A stretch of DNA of 64,000 nucleotides from Pararhizobium_B sp963760965. Its GTDB lineage: Bacteria > Pseudomonadota > Alphaproteobacteria > Rhizobiales > Rhizobiaceae. Where the stretch lies: positions 248,001 to 312,000 of the forward strand of contig CAVXEW010000007.1 of NCBI GenBank assembly GCA_963760965.1. Reading direction: 5' to 3'. Both the position numbers and the translations under genes were made by a program. Below the pieces are notes generated by a model, which made no database searches, was not told the origin of the DNA, and was given only the letters and a program-made list of their open reading frames with translations. Below are positions 8,002-16,743 of this stretch, in pieces. Positions within the stretch are counted from its first letter, which is position 1. The number at the start of each line of letters is the position of its first letter.

Positions 8002-9645
8002 ATGTCACAATCCGCCTACCAGGCCGGCCTCGACCGGAACGAAGCCAACTTCCAGCCGCTGACGCCCCTGAACCACCTTGCGCGCGCGGCCTATGTCTTC
8101 CCCGACCGCACCGCGATCATCCACGGCCGGACGAAGACGAGCTACCGCGACTTCTACGCCCGCTCCCGCAGGCTGGCCTCGGCGCTGGCAAAGCGCGGGA
8201 TCGCCCGGGGCGACACCGTGTCGGTGATGCTGTCGAACACGCCGGCGATGCTGGAGGCCCATCACGGCGTGCCGATGGCCGGCGCCGTGCTCCACTCGCT
8301 CAACACCCGCCTGGACGCCAGGGTCGTCGCCTTCCAGCTCGAGCATTCCGAATCGAAGCTGCTGATCGTCGACCGCGAGTTCTCCGGCGTCGTCGCCGAG
8401 GCCCTCGAGCTGACGTCGGCGAGGCCCCGGATCGTCGATTACGACGACCCCGAATTTCCCGAGGACGCCCCGGTCGGGAAGGGAGAGCGGATCGGTGCCG
8501 AGGACTACGAGGCGCTCGTCGCGGACGGCGACCCGGACTTCGCCTGGGAGCCGCCGGCCGACGAATGGGACGCGATCTCCCTCAACTACACATCCGGCAC
8601 CACGGGGAATCCGAAAGGCGTCGTCTACCATCACCGAGGCGCCGCGCTGATGGGCTACGGCAACGTCATCGCGTCCGGCATGGGGCGCCATCCGGTCTAC
8701 CTGTGGACCCTGCCGATGTTCCACTGCAACGGCTGGTGCTTCCCCTGGACGCTCGGCGTCGTCGCCGGGACGCACGTATGCCTGCGATGGGTCCGCGCGA
8801 AGGCCATGTACGACGCCATCGCCGACCATGGCGTGACGCACCTGTGCGGGGCGCCGATCGTCATGTCGGTGCTTCTCAACGCTCCCGACGGAGAAAAGCG
8901 CAGTTTCCCCCAGACCGTGACCTTCAACACCGCCGCCGCCCCGCCGCCGGGCTCCGTCCTCGCCGGCATGGCCGACGCCGGCTTCGAGGTGGTGCACCTC
9001 TATGGCCTGACCGAGACCTACGGTCCGGCCGTGGTCAACGAATGGCATGACGAATGGGACGCGCTCGACCGGGACGGGCGCACCGCCAGGAAGGCTCGCC
9101 AGGGCGTGCGCTACACCGCGCTCGAGGACCTCACGGTGCGCGATCCCGAAACGATGGAGGCTGTTCCCTTCGACGGCGAGACCGTCGGCGAGATCATGTT
9201 CCGGGGCAACATCGTCATGAAGGGCTATCTCAAGAATCCGAAAGCCACGGCCGAGGCCTTCGCCGGCGGATGGTTCCACTCCGGCGACCTCGCGGTGATG
9301 CACCCGGACGGCTATCTCCAGATCCGCGACCGCTCCAAGGACATCATCATCTCCGGCGGCGAGAACATCTCCTCGATCGAGGTCGAGGATGCGCTCTACA
9401 GGCATCCGGCTGTGCAGTCTGCCGCCGTCATCGCAAGGCACGACGAGAAATGGGGCGAGACGCCCTGCGCCTTCGTCGAGCTCAAGCCCGGCTGGACACT
9501 CACCGAGGCGGAACTCATCGCGCACTGCCGCTCGGTCCTCGCCCACTACAAGTGCCCGCGCACCGTGATCTTCGAGGAAATCCCGAAGACTTCGACCGGC
9601 AAGATCCAGAAGTACATGCTGCGCGACAGGCTGGGCCGGCTCTGA
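8002..9645 (+). CDS. acyl-CoA synthetase (AMP-forming, FadD-like)
   Basis: 547 residues, complete. The P-loop YTSGTTGNPKG is at about residue 196, the adenylate motif YGLTETYGP at about 335, GGENISS at about 451 and the C-terminal catalytic lysine in KTSTGKIQK near the end. It activates a carboxylic acid as acyl-AMP and then acyl-CoA. The sequence resembles the medium/short-chain and methylmercaptopropionate-type ligases more than long-chain FadD, but the chain length is an inference. A good ribosome site (GGGAGGAATCC) precedes ATG 8002. It lies 52 bp after the TauE gene and 84 bp before an ArsR-type regulator that may control it. Confidence 0.9.
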   Translation: MSQSAYQAGLDRNEANFQPLTPLNHLARAAYVFPDRTAIIHGRTKTSYRDFYARSRRLASALAKRGIARGDTVSVMLSNTPAMLEAHHGVPMAGAVLHSLNTRLDARVVAFQLEHSESKLLIVDREFSGVVAEALELTSARPRIVDYDDPEFPEDAPVGKGERIGAEDYEALVADGDPDFAWEPPADEWDAISLNYTSGTTGNPKGVVYHHRGAALMGYGNVIASGMGRHPVYLWTLPMFHCNGWCFPWTLGVVAGTHVCLRWVRAKAMYDAIADHGVTHLCGAPIVMSVLLNAPDGEKRSFPQTVTFNTAAAPPPGSVLAGMADAGFEVVHLYGLTETYGPAVVNEWHDEWDALDRDGRTARKARQGVRYTALEDLTVRDPETMEAVPFDGETVGEIMFRGNIVMKGYLKNPKATAEAFAGGWFHSGDLAVMHPDGYLQIRDRSKDIIISGGENISSIEVEDALYRHPAVQSAAVIARHDEKWGETPCAFVELKPGWTLTEAELIAHCRSVLAHYKCPRTVIFEEIPKTSTGKIQKYMLRDRLGRL

Positions 9646-9729
9646 CGTCGGCAACCGCCCCCGGCGGGTCTCGCTGCAATGCACAAATTACGCTTGCCGG
9701 CCGCTTTGCGGTGGCATATCCTTACGGTC

Positions 9730-9990
9730 ATGAGCCAGTCCGATCCGTTCGCTGCGATAGCCGATCCGAACCGTCGTTTCCTTCTGGAAGAGCTTCGCCG
9801 CGGCCCGCGCACGGTCAACGAACTGGCCGAGCAGCTGCCGATCAGCCGTCCCGCGGTCTCCCAGCATTTGAAGGCGCTGCTCGACAGCGGACTCGTGAGC
9901 GTCGTCTCGCAGGGCACCCGGCGGATCTACACGGTCCAGAATCGCGGCTTCGACCGCCTGAACCTCTGGCTTGACCAGTTCTGGAGCTGA
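9730..9990 (+). CDS. ArsR-family winged-helix transcriptional regulator
   Basis: 86 residues from ATG 9730 (MSQSDPFAAIADPNRR); the ATG at 9679 would add 17 residues before the domain and is less likely. The domain shows the ArsR/SmtB pattern: ADPNRRFLLEEL, then the recognition helix ISRPAVSQHLKALLDSGLV and a wing RRIYTV. No metal-binding cysteine motif (CVC) is present, so it is probably not a metal sensor; small ArsR proteins of this subtype often sit beside the gene they control, here the acyl-CoA ligase or a downstream gene. Confidence 0.85.
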   Translation: MSQSDPFAAIADPNRRFLLEELRRGPRTVNELAEQLPISRPAVSQHLKALLDSGLVSVVSQGTRRIYTVQNRGFDRLNLWLDQFWS

Positions 9991-10417
9991 GCCCCACACG
10001 CGCTCCGCGCGGCAGGCATCGCTCCCGCAATCCGTGAATGTCCGATGCCGCACAGACATGCCGGCGTGACGAGTGCATCCTGCGCGGTCTGGTCGCTGGC
10101 GGTGCCACTCCTACGGGTACGATCACTTGCGACACTTGCGAGCGAAAGCCGCTTCACGGAGACCGACCCCGCTCCCCGAGCCGGCTCTCGGAAAATCGTA
10201 GGCACTGCCGCCGGGTTCACCCTTCGCTCGCGGCGGGTGGGCCCGGCGCCTGCTTCCGGACGGCAGGCGTGCAGCCGCTCTGGGCGTCCGCGGCAGGCAT
10301 AGCAATGGGCGGCCCTGCCCTTCCCCGGTTCCCGATACGAAACCGGCCACAGCTGTTTGTGCTGTGGCCGTATGATGCTCCGCGCGTCGACCCGCGCGGT
10401 CCTGACAGGTTGTTGCG
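9991..10417. other. intergenic region without a recognised gene
   Basis: About 430 bp separate the ArsR gene from the minus-strand DUF465 gene. Short open frames exist on both strands but none has a domain, a good ribosome site or plausible composition. The only clear structure is the 10-bp-stem hairpin at 10344-10370. Confidence 0.5.
10344..10370 (-). terminator. hairpin downstream of the minus-strand DUF465 gene
   Basis: A perfect 10-bp stem (CGGCCACAGC / GCTGTGGCCG) with a 7-base loop, lying about 50 bp past the stop of the minus-strand DUF465 gene. It could terminate that transcript, although the usual T-run is absent on both strands. Confidence 0.4.
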
Positions 10418-10591
10418 TCAGTGACTCACCGACTTCAGACGTTCGATCTCGTCCTTTATGCGCAGCTTGCGCCGCTTGATCTCAGAGATGATCTGGTCTT
10501 CCGCCGAGGGCTGGCTCATTGCCAGGTGGAGTTCTTCCTCGAGGGCGCCATGCTTCTGCTCAAGCGTAGCAAGATGAGCCTCAATGGTCAT
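10418..10591 (-). CDS. small DUF465 (YdcH-like) protein
   Basis: A 57-residue protein, MTIEAHLATLEQKHGALEEE..., ending ...EIERLKSVSH. It has the DUF465/YdcH pattern: an N-terminal helix with LxxxHxxLExxL, a short loop with SA/ED, and a second basic helix EIKRRKLRIKDEIERL. The preceding AGTTGC/GGAG-like sequence (AAAGGAGTTGCTAA on the minus strand) supports the ATG at 10591. A second DUF465 gene at 10809 is transcribed divergently. The function of the family is unknown; the protein forms a small helical hairpin. Confidence 0.85.
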   Translation of the reverse strand: MTIEAHLATLEQKHGALEEELHLAMSQPSAEDQIISEIKRRKLRIKDEIERLKSVSH

Positions 10592-10808
10592 TTAGCAACT
10601 CCTTTGCGTCTGTTGTTTTCCCTTCCCACCGGGCATGCCGAGGCAGCCCGAACCACGAATTCTGCCATGAGAATGTGTCTTTGTCGAAGCAGATTTCAGG
10701 GGGGAGCATAACTTCCCGTCGCCGCCCGTTTCGTGGTAGGAGCAGCGCTCACGAGATGAGGCGCCGGTGCCTGCGGGCACTGGCCATGCGCTGGATCGGG
10801 GACGCGGG

Positions 10809-11012
10809 ATGTCTGAACAGGAACAGGCTGATCTGAGGTTGATGGTGGCGCGCCTGCGCCAGGAGCACACCGACTACGACGTCGCCATCAACGCCATGAT
10901 CGCCATGAGCTGCGAGCCCTTGAGAATCCAGCGCATGAAGAAGAAGAAACTGGCGATCAAGGACCGGATCTCCAAGATCGAAGACCAGATCATCCCCGAC
11001 ATCATTGCCTGA
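10809..11012 (+). CDS. small DUF465 (YdcH-like) protein
   Basis: 67 residues from ATG 10809 (MSEQEQADLR...). Same helical-hairpin pattern as the divergent gene at 10418-10591: LRQEHTDYDVAINAM, then RIQRMKKKKLAIKDRISKIED. The strongly basic second helix (RMKKKK) is typical. It lies 12 bp upstream of purE and is probably in the purEK transcript. Such a DUF465 gene next to purE is a common alphaproteobacterial arrangement, but no function is known. Confidence 0.85.
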   Translation: MSEQEQADLRLMVARLRQEHTDYDVAINAMIAMSCEPLRIQRMKKKKLAIKDRISKIEDQIIPDIIA

Positions 11013-11024
11013 CAGGACGTATCC

Positions 11025-11525
11025 TTGACCGACCGAGAAGCCCCGCCCGTCGCCATCGTCATGGGCAGCCAGTCAGACTGGGAAACCATGAAGAACGCCG
11101 CCGACACGCTCGATGCGCTCGGCGTCCGCCACGACGCGCGAATCGTCTCCGCCCATCGCACGCCGGACCGGATGACGGCCTTCGCGAAGGGAGCGCGCGA
11201 GGAAGGCTTCAAGGTCGTCATCGCCGGCGCCGGTGGCGCCGCCCACCTGCCTGGCATGATCGCTGCGCTGACGCCTCTTCCGGTCTTCGGCGTCCCCGTC
11301 CGTTCGCACGCCCTTTCGGGCCAGGACAGCCTGCTTTCGATCGTGCAGATGCCTGCCGGCGTGCCGGTCGGGACGCTGGCGATCGGTCGCGCCGGCGCCG
11401 TCAACGCCGCGCTGCTCGCAGCAGCCGTGCTGGCGCTCTCGGACCCGGCCCTGGCGGACCGCCTCGACGCCTATCGCCGGGCACAGACGGAAAGCGTCGC
11501 CGACAGGCCGGCGGACGCCTCCTGA
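11025..11525 (+). CDS. purE: N5-carboxyaminoimidazole ribonucleotide mutase
   Basis: 166 residues. The signature MGSQSDW (about residue 14) and SAHRTPDRM (about 42) bind the ribonucleotide; GAGGAAHLPGM is the conserved glycine-rich loop. PurE converts N5-CAIR to CAIR in purine synthesis. The start is TTG at 11025, 12 bp after the DUF465 stop; no better in-frame start precedes the SDW motif at the right distance. The stop overlaps the purK start (TGATG). Confidence 0.95.
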   Translation: MTDREAPPVAIVMGSQSDWETMKNAADTLDALGVRHDARIVSAHRTPDRMTAFAKGAREEGFKVVIAGAGGAAHLPGMIAALTPLPVFGVPVRSHALSGQDSLLSIVQMPAGVPVGTLAIGRAGAVNAALLAAAVLALSDPALADRLDAYRRAQTESVADRPADAS

Positions 11526-12613
11526 TGGCCCTCCGCCCGCTCGAGCGCCGGTCGACGATCGGCATCGTCGGCGGCGGCCAGCTCGGCCGCATGCTGGCCA
11601 TGGCCGCGGCCCGCCTCGACTATCGAGTCGTCGTGCTGGAGCCGCAGCCGGATTGTCCGGCCGGCGAGGTCGCGGCCCGCCAGATCGTCGCCGCCTATGA
11701 CGATCCCGCGGCCCTGGACGACCTCGCGGCGGCGTCGCACGTGATCACCTACGAATTCGAGAACGTGCCCGTCGAGGCCGCACGGCGCCTCGGCGAGAAG
11801 CGGCCCGTCTTTCCGCCCGCCGTGGCGCTCGAGGCCGCCCAGGACCGGCTGACCGAGAAGCGGTTCCTGAACGGCTGCGGCATCGCCACCGCCCCGTTCG
11901 AGGCGATCGGCGCGCAGGCCGATCTCGAAGCCGCGCTCGCCGCGTCCGATGGCCGCGGTGTCCTGAAGACACGCCGGATGGGGTATGACGGCAAAGGCCA
12001 GCGCATGTTTCGCGGTCCTCAGGACAGTCCCGCCGGCGTCTTCGAAGCGATGGGTGCCGTACCGCTGATCCTCGAGGGCCTGATCGACTTCCGAAGCGAG
12101 ATCTCCATCATCGCCGCCCGCGGCCAGGACGGCTCCCTCGCCTGCTTCGATCCGGCCGCGAACGTTCATCGCGAAGGTATCCTCCATAGCTCGACCGTTC
12201 CCGCAGGTGTCTCGCCCGCCACCGCCGATGCGGCGCGCACGGCCGCCCGCTCGATCCTCGAGGCACTGGACTATGTCGGCGTCGTCGGCGTCGAGTTCTT
12301 CGTGCTCGCGGACGGCAGCCTTCTCGCCAACGAGATCGCACCGCGGGTGCACAATTCCGGCCACTGGACCGAGGCGGCCTGCGTCACCTCGCAGTTCGAG
12401 CAGCACGTCCGCGCCGTCGCCGGCCTGCCGCTGGGATCCGTCGAGCGGCACTCGGACTGCGTCATGGAAAACCTGATCGGAGACGACGTCCTGCGCCTCG
12501 AGGAGCTCTGCCGGCTGCCGGCGACCCTGCCTCATCTCTACGGCAAGGCCGAGGCGCGGCCGGGGCGGAAGATGGGGCACTTCACCCGGCTCGTCGCAAG
12601 GACGGGCGACTAG
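11525..12613 (+). CDS. purK: 5-(carboxyamino)imidazole ribonucleotide synthase
   Basis: 362 residues, ATP-grasp enzyme that carboxylates AIR with bicarbonate to N5-CAIR, the substrate of PurE. N-terminal GIVGGGQLGRMLA, central YEFENVP, ATP-grasp residues LKTRRMGYDGKGQ, and the C-terminal NEIAPRVHNSGHWT motif are all present. Translationally coupled to purE by a one-base overlap. A hairpin with a T-run at 12699-12720 follows. Confidence 0.95.
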   Translation: MALRPLERRSTIGIVGGGQLGRMLAMAAARLDYRVVVLEPQPDCPAGEVAARQIVAAYDDPAALDDLAAASHVITYEFENVPVEAARRLGEKRPVFPPAVALEAAQDRLTEKRFLNGCGIATAPFEAIGAQADLEAALAASDGRGVLKTRRMGYDGKGQRMFRGPQDSPAGVFEAMGAVPLILEGLIDFRSEISIIAARGQDGSLACFDPAANVHREGILHSSTVPAGVSPATADAARTAARSILEALDYVGVVGVEFFVLADGSLLANEIAPRVHNSGHWTEAACVTSQFEQHVRAVAGLPLGSVERHSDCVMENLIGDDVLRLEELCRLPATLPHLYGKAEARPGRKMGHFTRLVARTGD

Positions 12614-12652
12614 AAAGGCCGCCTTCGGGGCCTGCATTGCCCGCTCGCACGG

Positions 12653-12681
12653 TTGACACGGACGAACTGGCGGGGTACAGG
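12653..12681 (+). promoter_or_regulatory. candidate sigma70 promoter upstream of ykgO
   Basis: TTGACA at 12653-12658 and TACAGG at 12676-12681, 17 bp apart. Transcription would start near 12688, just before the GC-rich hairpin at 12699-12720, and continue towards ykgO. The -35 box is perfect; the -10 matches three or four of six positions. Confidence 0.5.
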
Positions 12682-12698
12682 CCAGCAACCATTTTCGG

Positions 12699-12720
12699 GC
12701 GCGCCTCGCGGCGCGCTTTT
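12699..12720 (+). terminator. rho-independent terminator-like hairpin between purK and ykgO
   Basis: Stem GCGCGCC / GGCGCGC with loop TCGC, followed by TTTT. An outer, weaker stem can form between CCAGCAACCA before it and TGATTGTTGG after it. It fits as terminator of purEK, but because a good promoter lies just upstream it could also act as an attenuator-like leader structure for ykgO. Confidence 0.75.
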
Positions 12721-12769
12721 GATTGTTGGAATCAGGCTCTTTCCAGGGCCCAACCCGCGGTTCAGACCA

Positions 12770-12895
12770 ATGAAGATCAAGAATTCGCTCAAGTCCCTGA
12801 AGACCCGCCACCGCGAAAACCGCCTGGTTCGCCGCAAGGGGCGCGTCTACATCATCAACAAGCAGAATCCGCGCTTCAAGGCACGCCAGGGCTGA
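12770..12895 (+). CDS. ykgO: 50S ribosomal protein L36, zinc-free (C-minus) type
   Basis: 41 residues, MKIKNSLKSLKTRHRENRLV..., ending FKARQG. The cysteines of the zinc-binding L36 form are absent, so this is the 41-residue paralogue (YkgO/RpmJ2). It is a basic protein of the large ribosomal subunit near the A-site finger. In Hyphomicrobiales this is the usual L36 gene. It stands alone, about 50 bp after a terminator-like hairpin and downstream of a TTGACA promoter. Confidence 0.93.
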   Translation: MKIKNSLKSLKTRHRENRLVRRKGRVYIINKQNPRFKARQG

Positions 12896-12987
12896 AGCCC
12901 GGCCGGCCGTCGCTGGAACCGGTTGCCGTCCCTGCCCCGGGGCGATCACTCCATTTTGCATTTGATCTTCGCAAATGCCGGACTACC

Positions 12988-13632
12988 ATGTCCGTCATGC
13001 GATCGCTGCTCTCGAAACCCGCTGCCGCATTGACCGTTCTCGCCGTCCTCGGCTGCGGTGTGCCGGCGATGGCGGCGCCTGGGAAGGCACCGGGCGGAAA
13101 GCTCCCGCCGCAGCTCTCTGCCGGCGCGACCGCGAAGCCGGATCCTTCCCGCGCGGAGCGTCTCGACGGGCTCTTCGCCAAACTGAAGCGGGAAGCCGAC
13201 CCGGACGCGGCCCGCAGGACCGTCCAGAGCATTCACGCGATCTGGCGTGATTCCGGCAGCCCCACCGTCGATCTTCTGATGAAATGGTCGGAAAAGGCGG
13301 CTGGCGAGAAACACTACGCGACCGCCCTCGACCTGCTCGACCAGGTGACCGTGCTGGAACCCGATTACGCCGAGGGCTGGAACGAGCGTGCCACCGTCCA
13401 TTTCATGATGAACGACTACAGCAGGTCGATGGCCGACATCGACAGGACGCTGTCGCTCGAACCCCGCCATTTCGGCGCCCTCTCAGGAATGGCGAGCATC
13501 TTCAAGGCGCTCGGCAAGGACACGCTTGCAATGAAGGCGCTGGAGAGGGTCCTCGCGATCTATCCCGCCGACAGGAAGGCGCAGGAACGGCTGGGCAGCC
13601 TGGCCGACAAGCTGGCTGGGCAAGGTATATGA
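12988..13632 (+). CDS. exported tetratricopeptide-repeat protein
   Basis: 214 residues from ATG 12988. The first 27 residues (MSVMRSLLSKPAAALTVLAV...AMA) form a signal peptide. From about residue 65 there are TPR-like repeats: EKHYATALDLLDQVTVLEPD and NDYSRSMADIDRTLSLEP, then KDTLAMKALERVLAIYP. Probably a periplasmic scaffold of unknown partner. Conserved next to purEK/ykgO and the alpha/beta hydrolase in related genomes, as far as I recall. Confidence 0.85.
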   Translation: MSVMRSLLSKPAAALTVLAVLGCGVPAMAAPGKAPGGKLPPQLSAGATAKPDPSRAERLDGLFAKLKREADPDAARRTVQSIHAIWRDSGSPTVDLLMKWSEKAAGEKHYATALDLLDQVTVLEPDYAEGWNERATVHFMMNDYSRSMADIDRTLSLEPRHFGALSGMASIFKALGKDTLAMKALERVLAIYPADRKAQERLGSLADKLAGQGI

Positions 13633-13695
13633 CCCCGTCGCGCGCTGCGCCTGCCGGCGCCTCGCAGCTTTCCTGACGTCACCGCCCTGAACGCC

Positions 13696-14730
13696 ATGCC
13701 CGCTTTCCTCTTCTTCCTCGCCGTACTCGCGGCGGGCCTTTTCATCTTCACCGAGATCGCGACGCGGCGCGTCGAGCGGCGCTTTCCGGCGGAGGGCGAG
13801 TTTCTCGACCTCGGCGGCTACCGGCTGCACCTCGTCCACGTCCGCGCAGGGGAGAAGGATCTCCCGCCGCTCGTCTTCCTGCACGGCGCGAGCGGCAACT
13901 TGCGCGACCAGATGCTGGCCTTCCGGAAGCGGCTCGAGGGTCGCGCCGACCTGCTCTTCGTCGACAGGCCCGGGCACGGTTACTCCGAGCGCGGCCCCGA
14001 GGCGAACGGCCGGCCCGACGGCCAGGCCCGCGCCGTCGCGCAGGTCCTGGAACTGAAGGGCATCGACAGTGCGGTCATCGTCGGTCATTCCCTCGGATGC
14101 GTGATCGCCGCCAATTTCGCAGTAAGCTTCCCGTCGAAGACCGCCGGCCTCGTGCTCCTGGCCCCGGCCACGCATCCCTGGCCGGGCGGCATCGCCTGGT
14201 ATGTACGCCTTGCCTCGCGCGGCTGGGTCGGACGGCTGTTCTCGCGCCTGCTGGCGATGCCGGCCGGGCTCGCGATGATCGCCGGCGGCGTGGCCGGCGT
14301 CTTCGCGCCGAACGCCATGCCGGAGGACTACGCCGAAACGGCGCCCGAACTGGGACTTCGGCCCGCCTCGTTCCGGGCGAACGCAATCGACCTCTCCAAT
14401 CTGCACGCCCATGTCAGGAGAACGGCCGCAAGCTATCGCGACATATCGGCGCCGACGGTCGTCATAACCGGAGACAGCGACGGGGTGGTCCTCCCGGACC
14501 TCCACGCCCGCGGCCTGCAACGCGACATCGCAGGCGCGGAACTCGTGTGGCTGAAAAACGTCGGGCACAAGCCGGACTACGTGGCCACCGACCTCGCCAT
14601 CGCCGCCATCGAGAAGGTCGCCGGCAGGGATCGCGACCTGCAGGCGCTCGCCCGGCGAGTCGAACAGCGGGTGTCGGATGAAGCGGCCGGGGCCGCTCAG
14701 ATGCCGCTCAGCCCGTCCGAGCCGATATAG
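13696..14730 (+). CDS. alpha/beta hydrolase, membrane-anchored
   Basis: 344 residues. An N-terminal hydrophobic segment (residues 2-20) probably anchors it. Alpha/beta hydrolase features: LHGASGN (oxyanion region, about residue 61), GHSLG nucleophile elbow with the serine at about 136, a late aspartate in TGDSDGVV and the histidine in VGHKPDY. Substrate unknown. Its 3' end overlaps the end of the convergent pyk gene by about 34 bp. Confidence 0.85.
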   Translation: MPAFLFFLAVLAAGLFIFTEIATRRVERRFPAEGEFLDLGGYRLHLVHVRAGEKDLPPLVFLHGASGNLRDQMLAFRKRLEGRADLLFVDRPGHGYSERGPEANGRPDGQARAVAQVLELKGIDSAVIVGHSLGCVIAANFAVSFPSKTAGLVLLAPATHPWPGGIAWYVRLASRGWVGRLFSRLLAMPAGLAMIAGGVAGVFAPNAMPEDYAETAPELGLRPASFRANAIDLSNLHAHVRRTAASYRDISAPTVVITGDSDGVVLPDLHARGLQRDIAGAELVWLKNVGHKPDYVATDLAIAAIEKVAGRDRDLQALARRVEQRVSDEAAGAAQMPLSPSEPI

Positions 14731-16137
14731 GCGATGCGCAGCAGGTTCGTCGCTCCCGGCGTCCCGAGCGGCACGCCGGCCGTCATGATGATGCGGTCGC
14801 CCGGCTTGCCGAAGCCTTCCGAAAAGGTGATGCGGCAGGCCCGGTCAACCATGTCGTCGAGGTCCCTTGCGTCTTCGGTCACCACGCAGTGCAGGCCCCA
14901 CACGACGGAGAGCCGCCGCGCCGTCTCGATGACCGGCGACAGCGCCAGGATCGGCGTCTGCGGTCGCTCGCGCGCGGCGCGCAGCCCGGTAGTGCCCGAC
15001 GACGTGTAGCAGACGATCGCCTTGAGGTTCAGCGTCTCCGCGATCTGGCGCGCCGCCAGCGAGATCGCGTCGGCACCGGTCGGGCCCGGTTGCGGACGCT
15101 GGGCGTAGATGATGTTCGGGAAATTCGGATCGCGCTCGACCTTGCGGGCGATCGACGCCATCATCGACACCGCCTCGACCGGATATTGCCCCGCCGCCGA
15201 ATTCGGCCGACAGCATGACCGCGTCGGCCCCCTCGAAGACCGCGGTCGCCACGTCCGAGACCTCGGCGCGCGTCGGCACCGGTGCGGAAACCATCGATTC
15301 GAGCATCTGCGTGGCGACCACGACCGGCTTGCCGGCAGCGCGGCAGGCCCGTGTCAGGCTCTTCTGGATGCCCGGCACCGCCTCGATCGGCATCTCGACG
15401 CCGAGATCGCCGCGCGCCACCATCAGCGCATCGGAAAGTTCGATGATTTCGTCGATTCGCTCTACCGCCTGCGGCTTCTCGATCTTCGACATGAGGCCGG
15501 CGCGCCCGCGCACGACCTTGCGGACCTCGGCGAGATCCTCCGGCCGCTGGATGAAGGAAAGCGCGATCCAGTCGACCTGCCCCGTGTGCAGCACTGCGTC
15601 GAGGTCCCGGCGGTCCTTCTCCGTCAGCGCGCCGCTCGTCAGCGTGGTATCGGGCAGGCTGACACCCTTGCGGTCGGAAATCGCCGTGCCGGCGACCACG
15701 GTGGTCACGATCGAGTGCCCGTCGCACTTCTCCGCCTTGAGCTGAAGGCGCCCGTCGTCGATCAGCAGCCGGTCGCCCGCCTTGACCGATTCCAGGATCT
15801 CCCTGTGCGGCAGGTTCACCCGCTTGCTGTCGCCGGGCGCCTCGTCGTCGTCGAGGGTGAAGGTCTGGCCGATCTCGAGATCGACCTTGCCGTCCTTGAA
15901 CTTGCCGACCCTGAGCTTCGGCCCCTGCAGGTCGGCGAGAATGCCGATCGGCCGTCCGATGCGGCCTTCGACGTTCCGGATCCGCCCGATGAGGTCACGC
16001 ATGGCCTCGTGGCTCGTATGGCTCATGTTGATGCGGAAGAGATCGGCGCCTGCCTCATGCAACTTCTGGATCGTCGCCTCTTCCGCAGACGCAGGTCCCA
16101 GAGTGGCGAGAATCTTTACCTTGCGCAGTCGCTTCAT
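14697..16137 (-). CDS. pyk: pyruvate kinase, interrupted by a one-base frameshift
   Basis: The N-terminal part (16137 down to about 15200) reads as pyruvate kinase: ATLGPAS, the FRINMSH motif, the ADLQGPKLR segment, the active-site lysine in MSKIEKPQAVERIDEI, and MVARGDLGVE. Near 15201 one extra base turns the expected SAESAAGQYPVEAV into SAEFGGGAI; the remainder (from about 15195 to 14697) continues correctly in another frame, from VSMMASIARKVERD to the end. Removal of one T from GAATTCGG restores the whole protein of about 480 residues. The enzyme makes ATP and pyruvate from phosphoenolpyruvate. The frameshift is more likely a consensus error than a real loss. It directly abuts the DUF1036 gene upstream. 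Confidence 0.9.
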
Positions 16138-16668
16138 CTAGTTCGGACTTTCCTTACCGCCCGGCGTACCGTCAGCGTTCCTGTCTGCATTGGCGGCCTT
16201 GCCGCTGTCGGGGGCCGCGTCCGTGAGCTGCACCATCCAGCTTCCCTGGCGCCCGGTGTCGTATTCCTTGAATCCCATGCGCTGGAATCCGCGCGCGAAA
16301 CAATCGTGCACGCCGACGATCTTGAATTCGTTGTCGGCCACGCACATGTCGACCTTGCCGCCCCAGCGGCCTCCGCGCCCCGCATCCTCTGCATAGAGAT
16401 AGTAATAGCGCGATGACAAGCTCCCCTTGATCAGCGTCGCGCAGGAACTGCCGGGGATCTGCCACCAGCCTTCGGTGGTCCAGCCGGCGGAAGCGCGATA
16501 GCCGATCGCGACGCCGACGAGTTTCTTGGTTCCGTTGCACACGCGGAAATCCGCGCGGGCATGACCGGGCAGAGCAAGAAGCCCCAGCCCGACGAGAATT
16601 GTGAAGACCACCGGCTGCAAACGGAGAGCGCGAAGGAAGAAGGGATTGGACGGGCGATGACGAAACAC
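16138..16668 (-). CDS. DUF1036 family exported protein
   Basis: About 176 residues if the GTG at 16668 is used; that start gives a short basic stretch, a hydrophobic core (LQPVVFTILVGLGLLALPG) and a cleavage site after GHARA. The mature part begins DFRVCNGTKKLVGVAIGY, the DUF1036 signature, with four conserved cysteines and several tryptophans. Function unknown; it is a periplasmic protein common in Hyphomicrobiales beside pyk. The stop is immediately followed by the pyk start, so they are cotranscribed. The start is uncertain because no ATG gives this signal peptide. Confidence 0.8.
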   Translation of the reverse strand: MFRHRPSNPFFLRALRLQPVVFTILVGLGLLALPGHARADFRVCNGTKKLVGVAIGYRASAGWTTEGWWQIPGSSCATLIKGSLSSRYYYLYAEDAGRGGRWGGKVDMCVADNEFKIVGVHDCFARGFQRMGFKEYDTGRQGSWMVQLTDAAPDSGKAANADRNADGTPGGKESPN

Positions 16669-16743
16669 GGTTTCGAACAGGACTCCATCATGATTCACGA
16701 CCCGCTTTTTGCGCCCGCGAGGATGGAAAGTCAACGAAAGGCG

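Noticed and set aside
8005..9684. 559-codon open frame antisense to the acyl-CoA ligase.
   Set aside because: Typical antisense shadow in GC-rich DNA; the plus strand encodes all ligase motifs.
10045..10350. Several short frames on both strands between the ArsR and DUF465 genes.
   Set aside because: No RBS, arginine-rich shadow composition, overlap each other.
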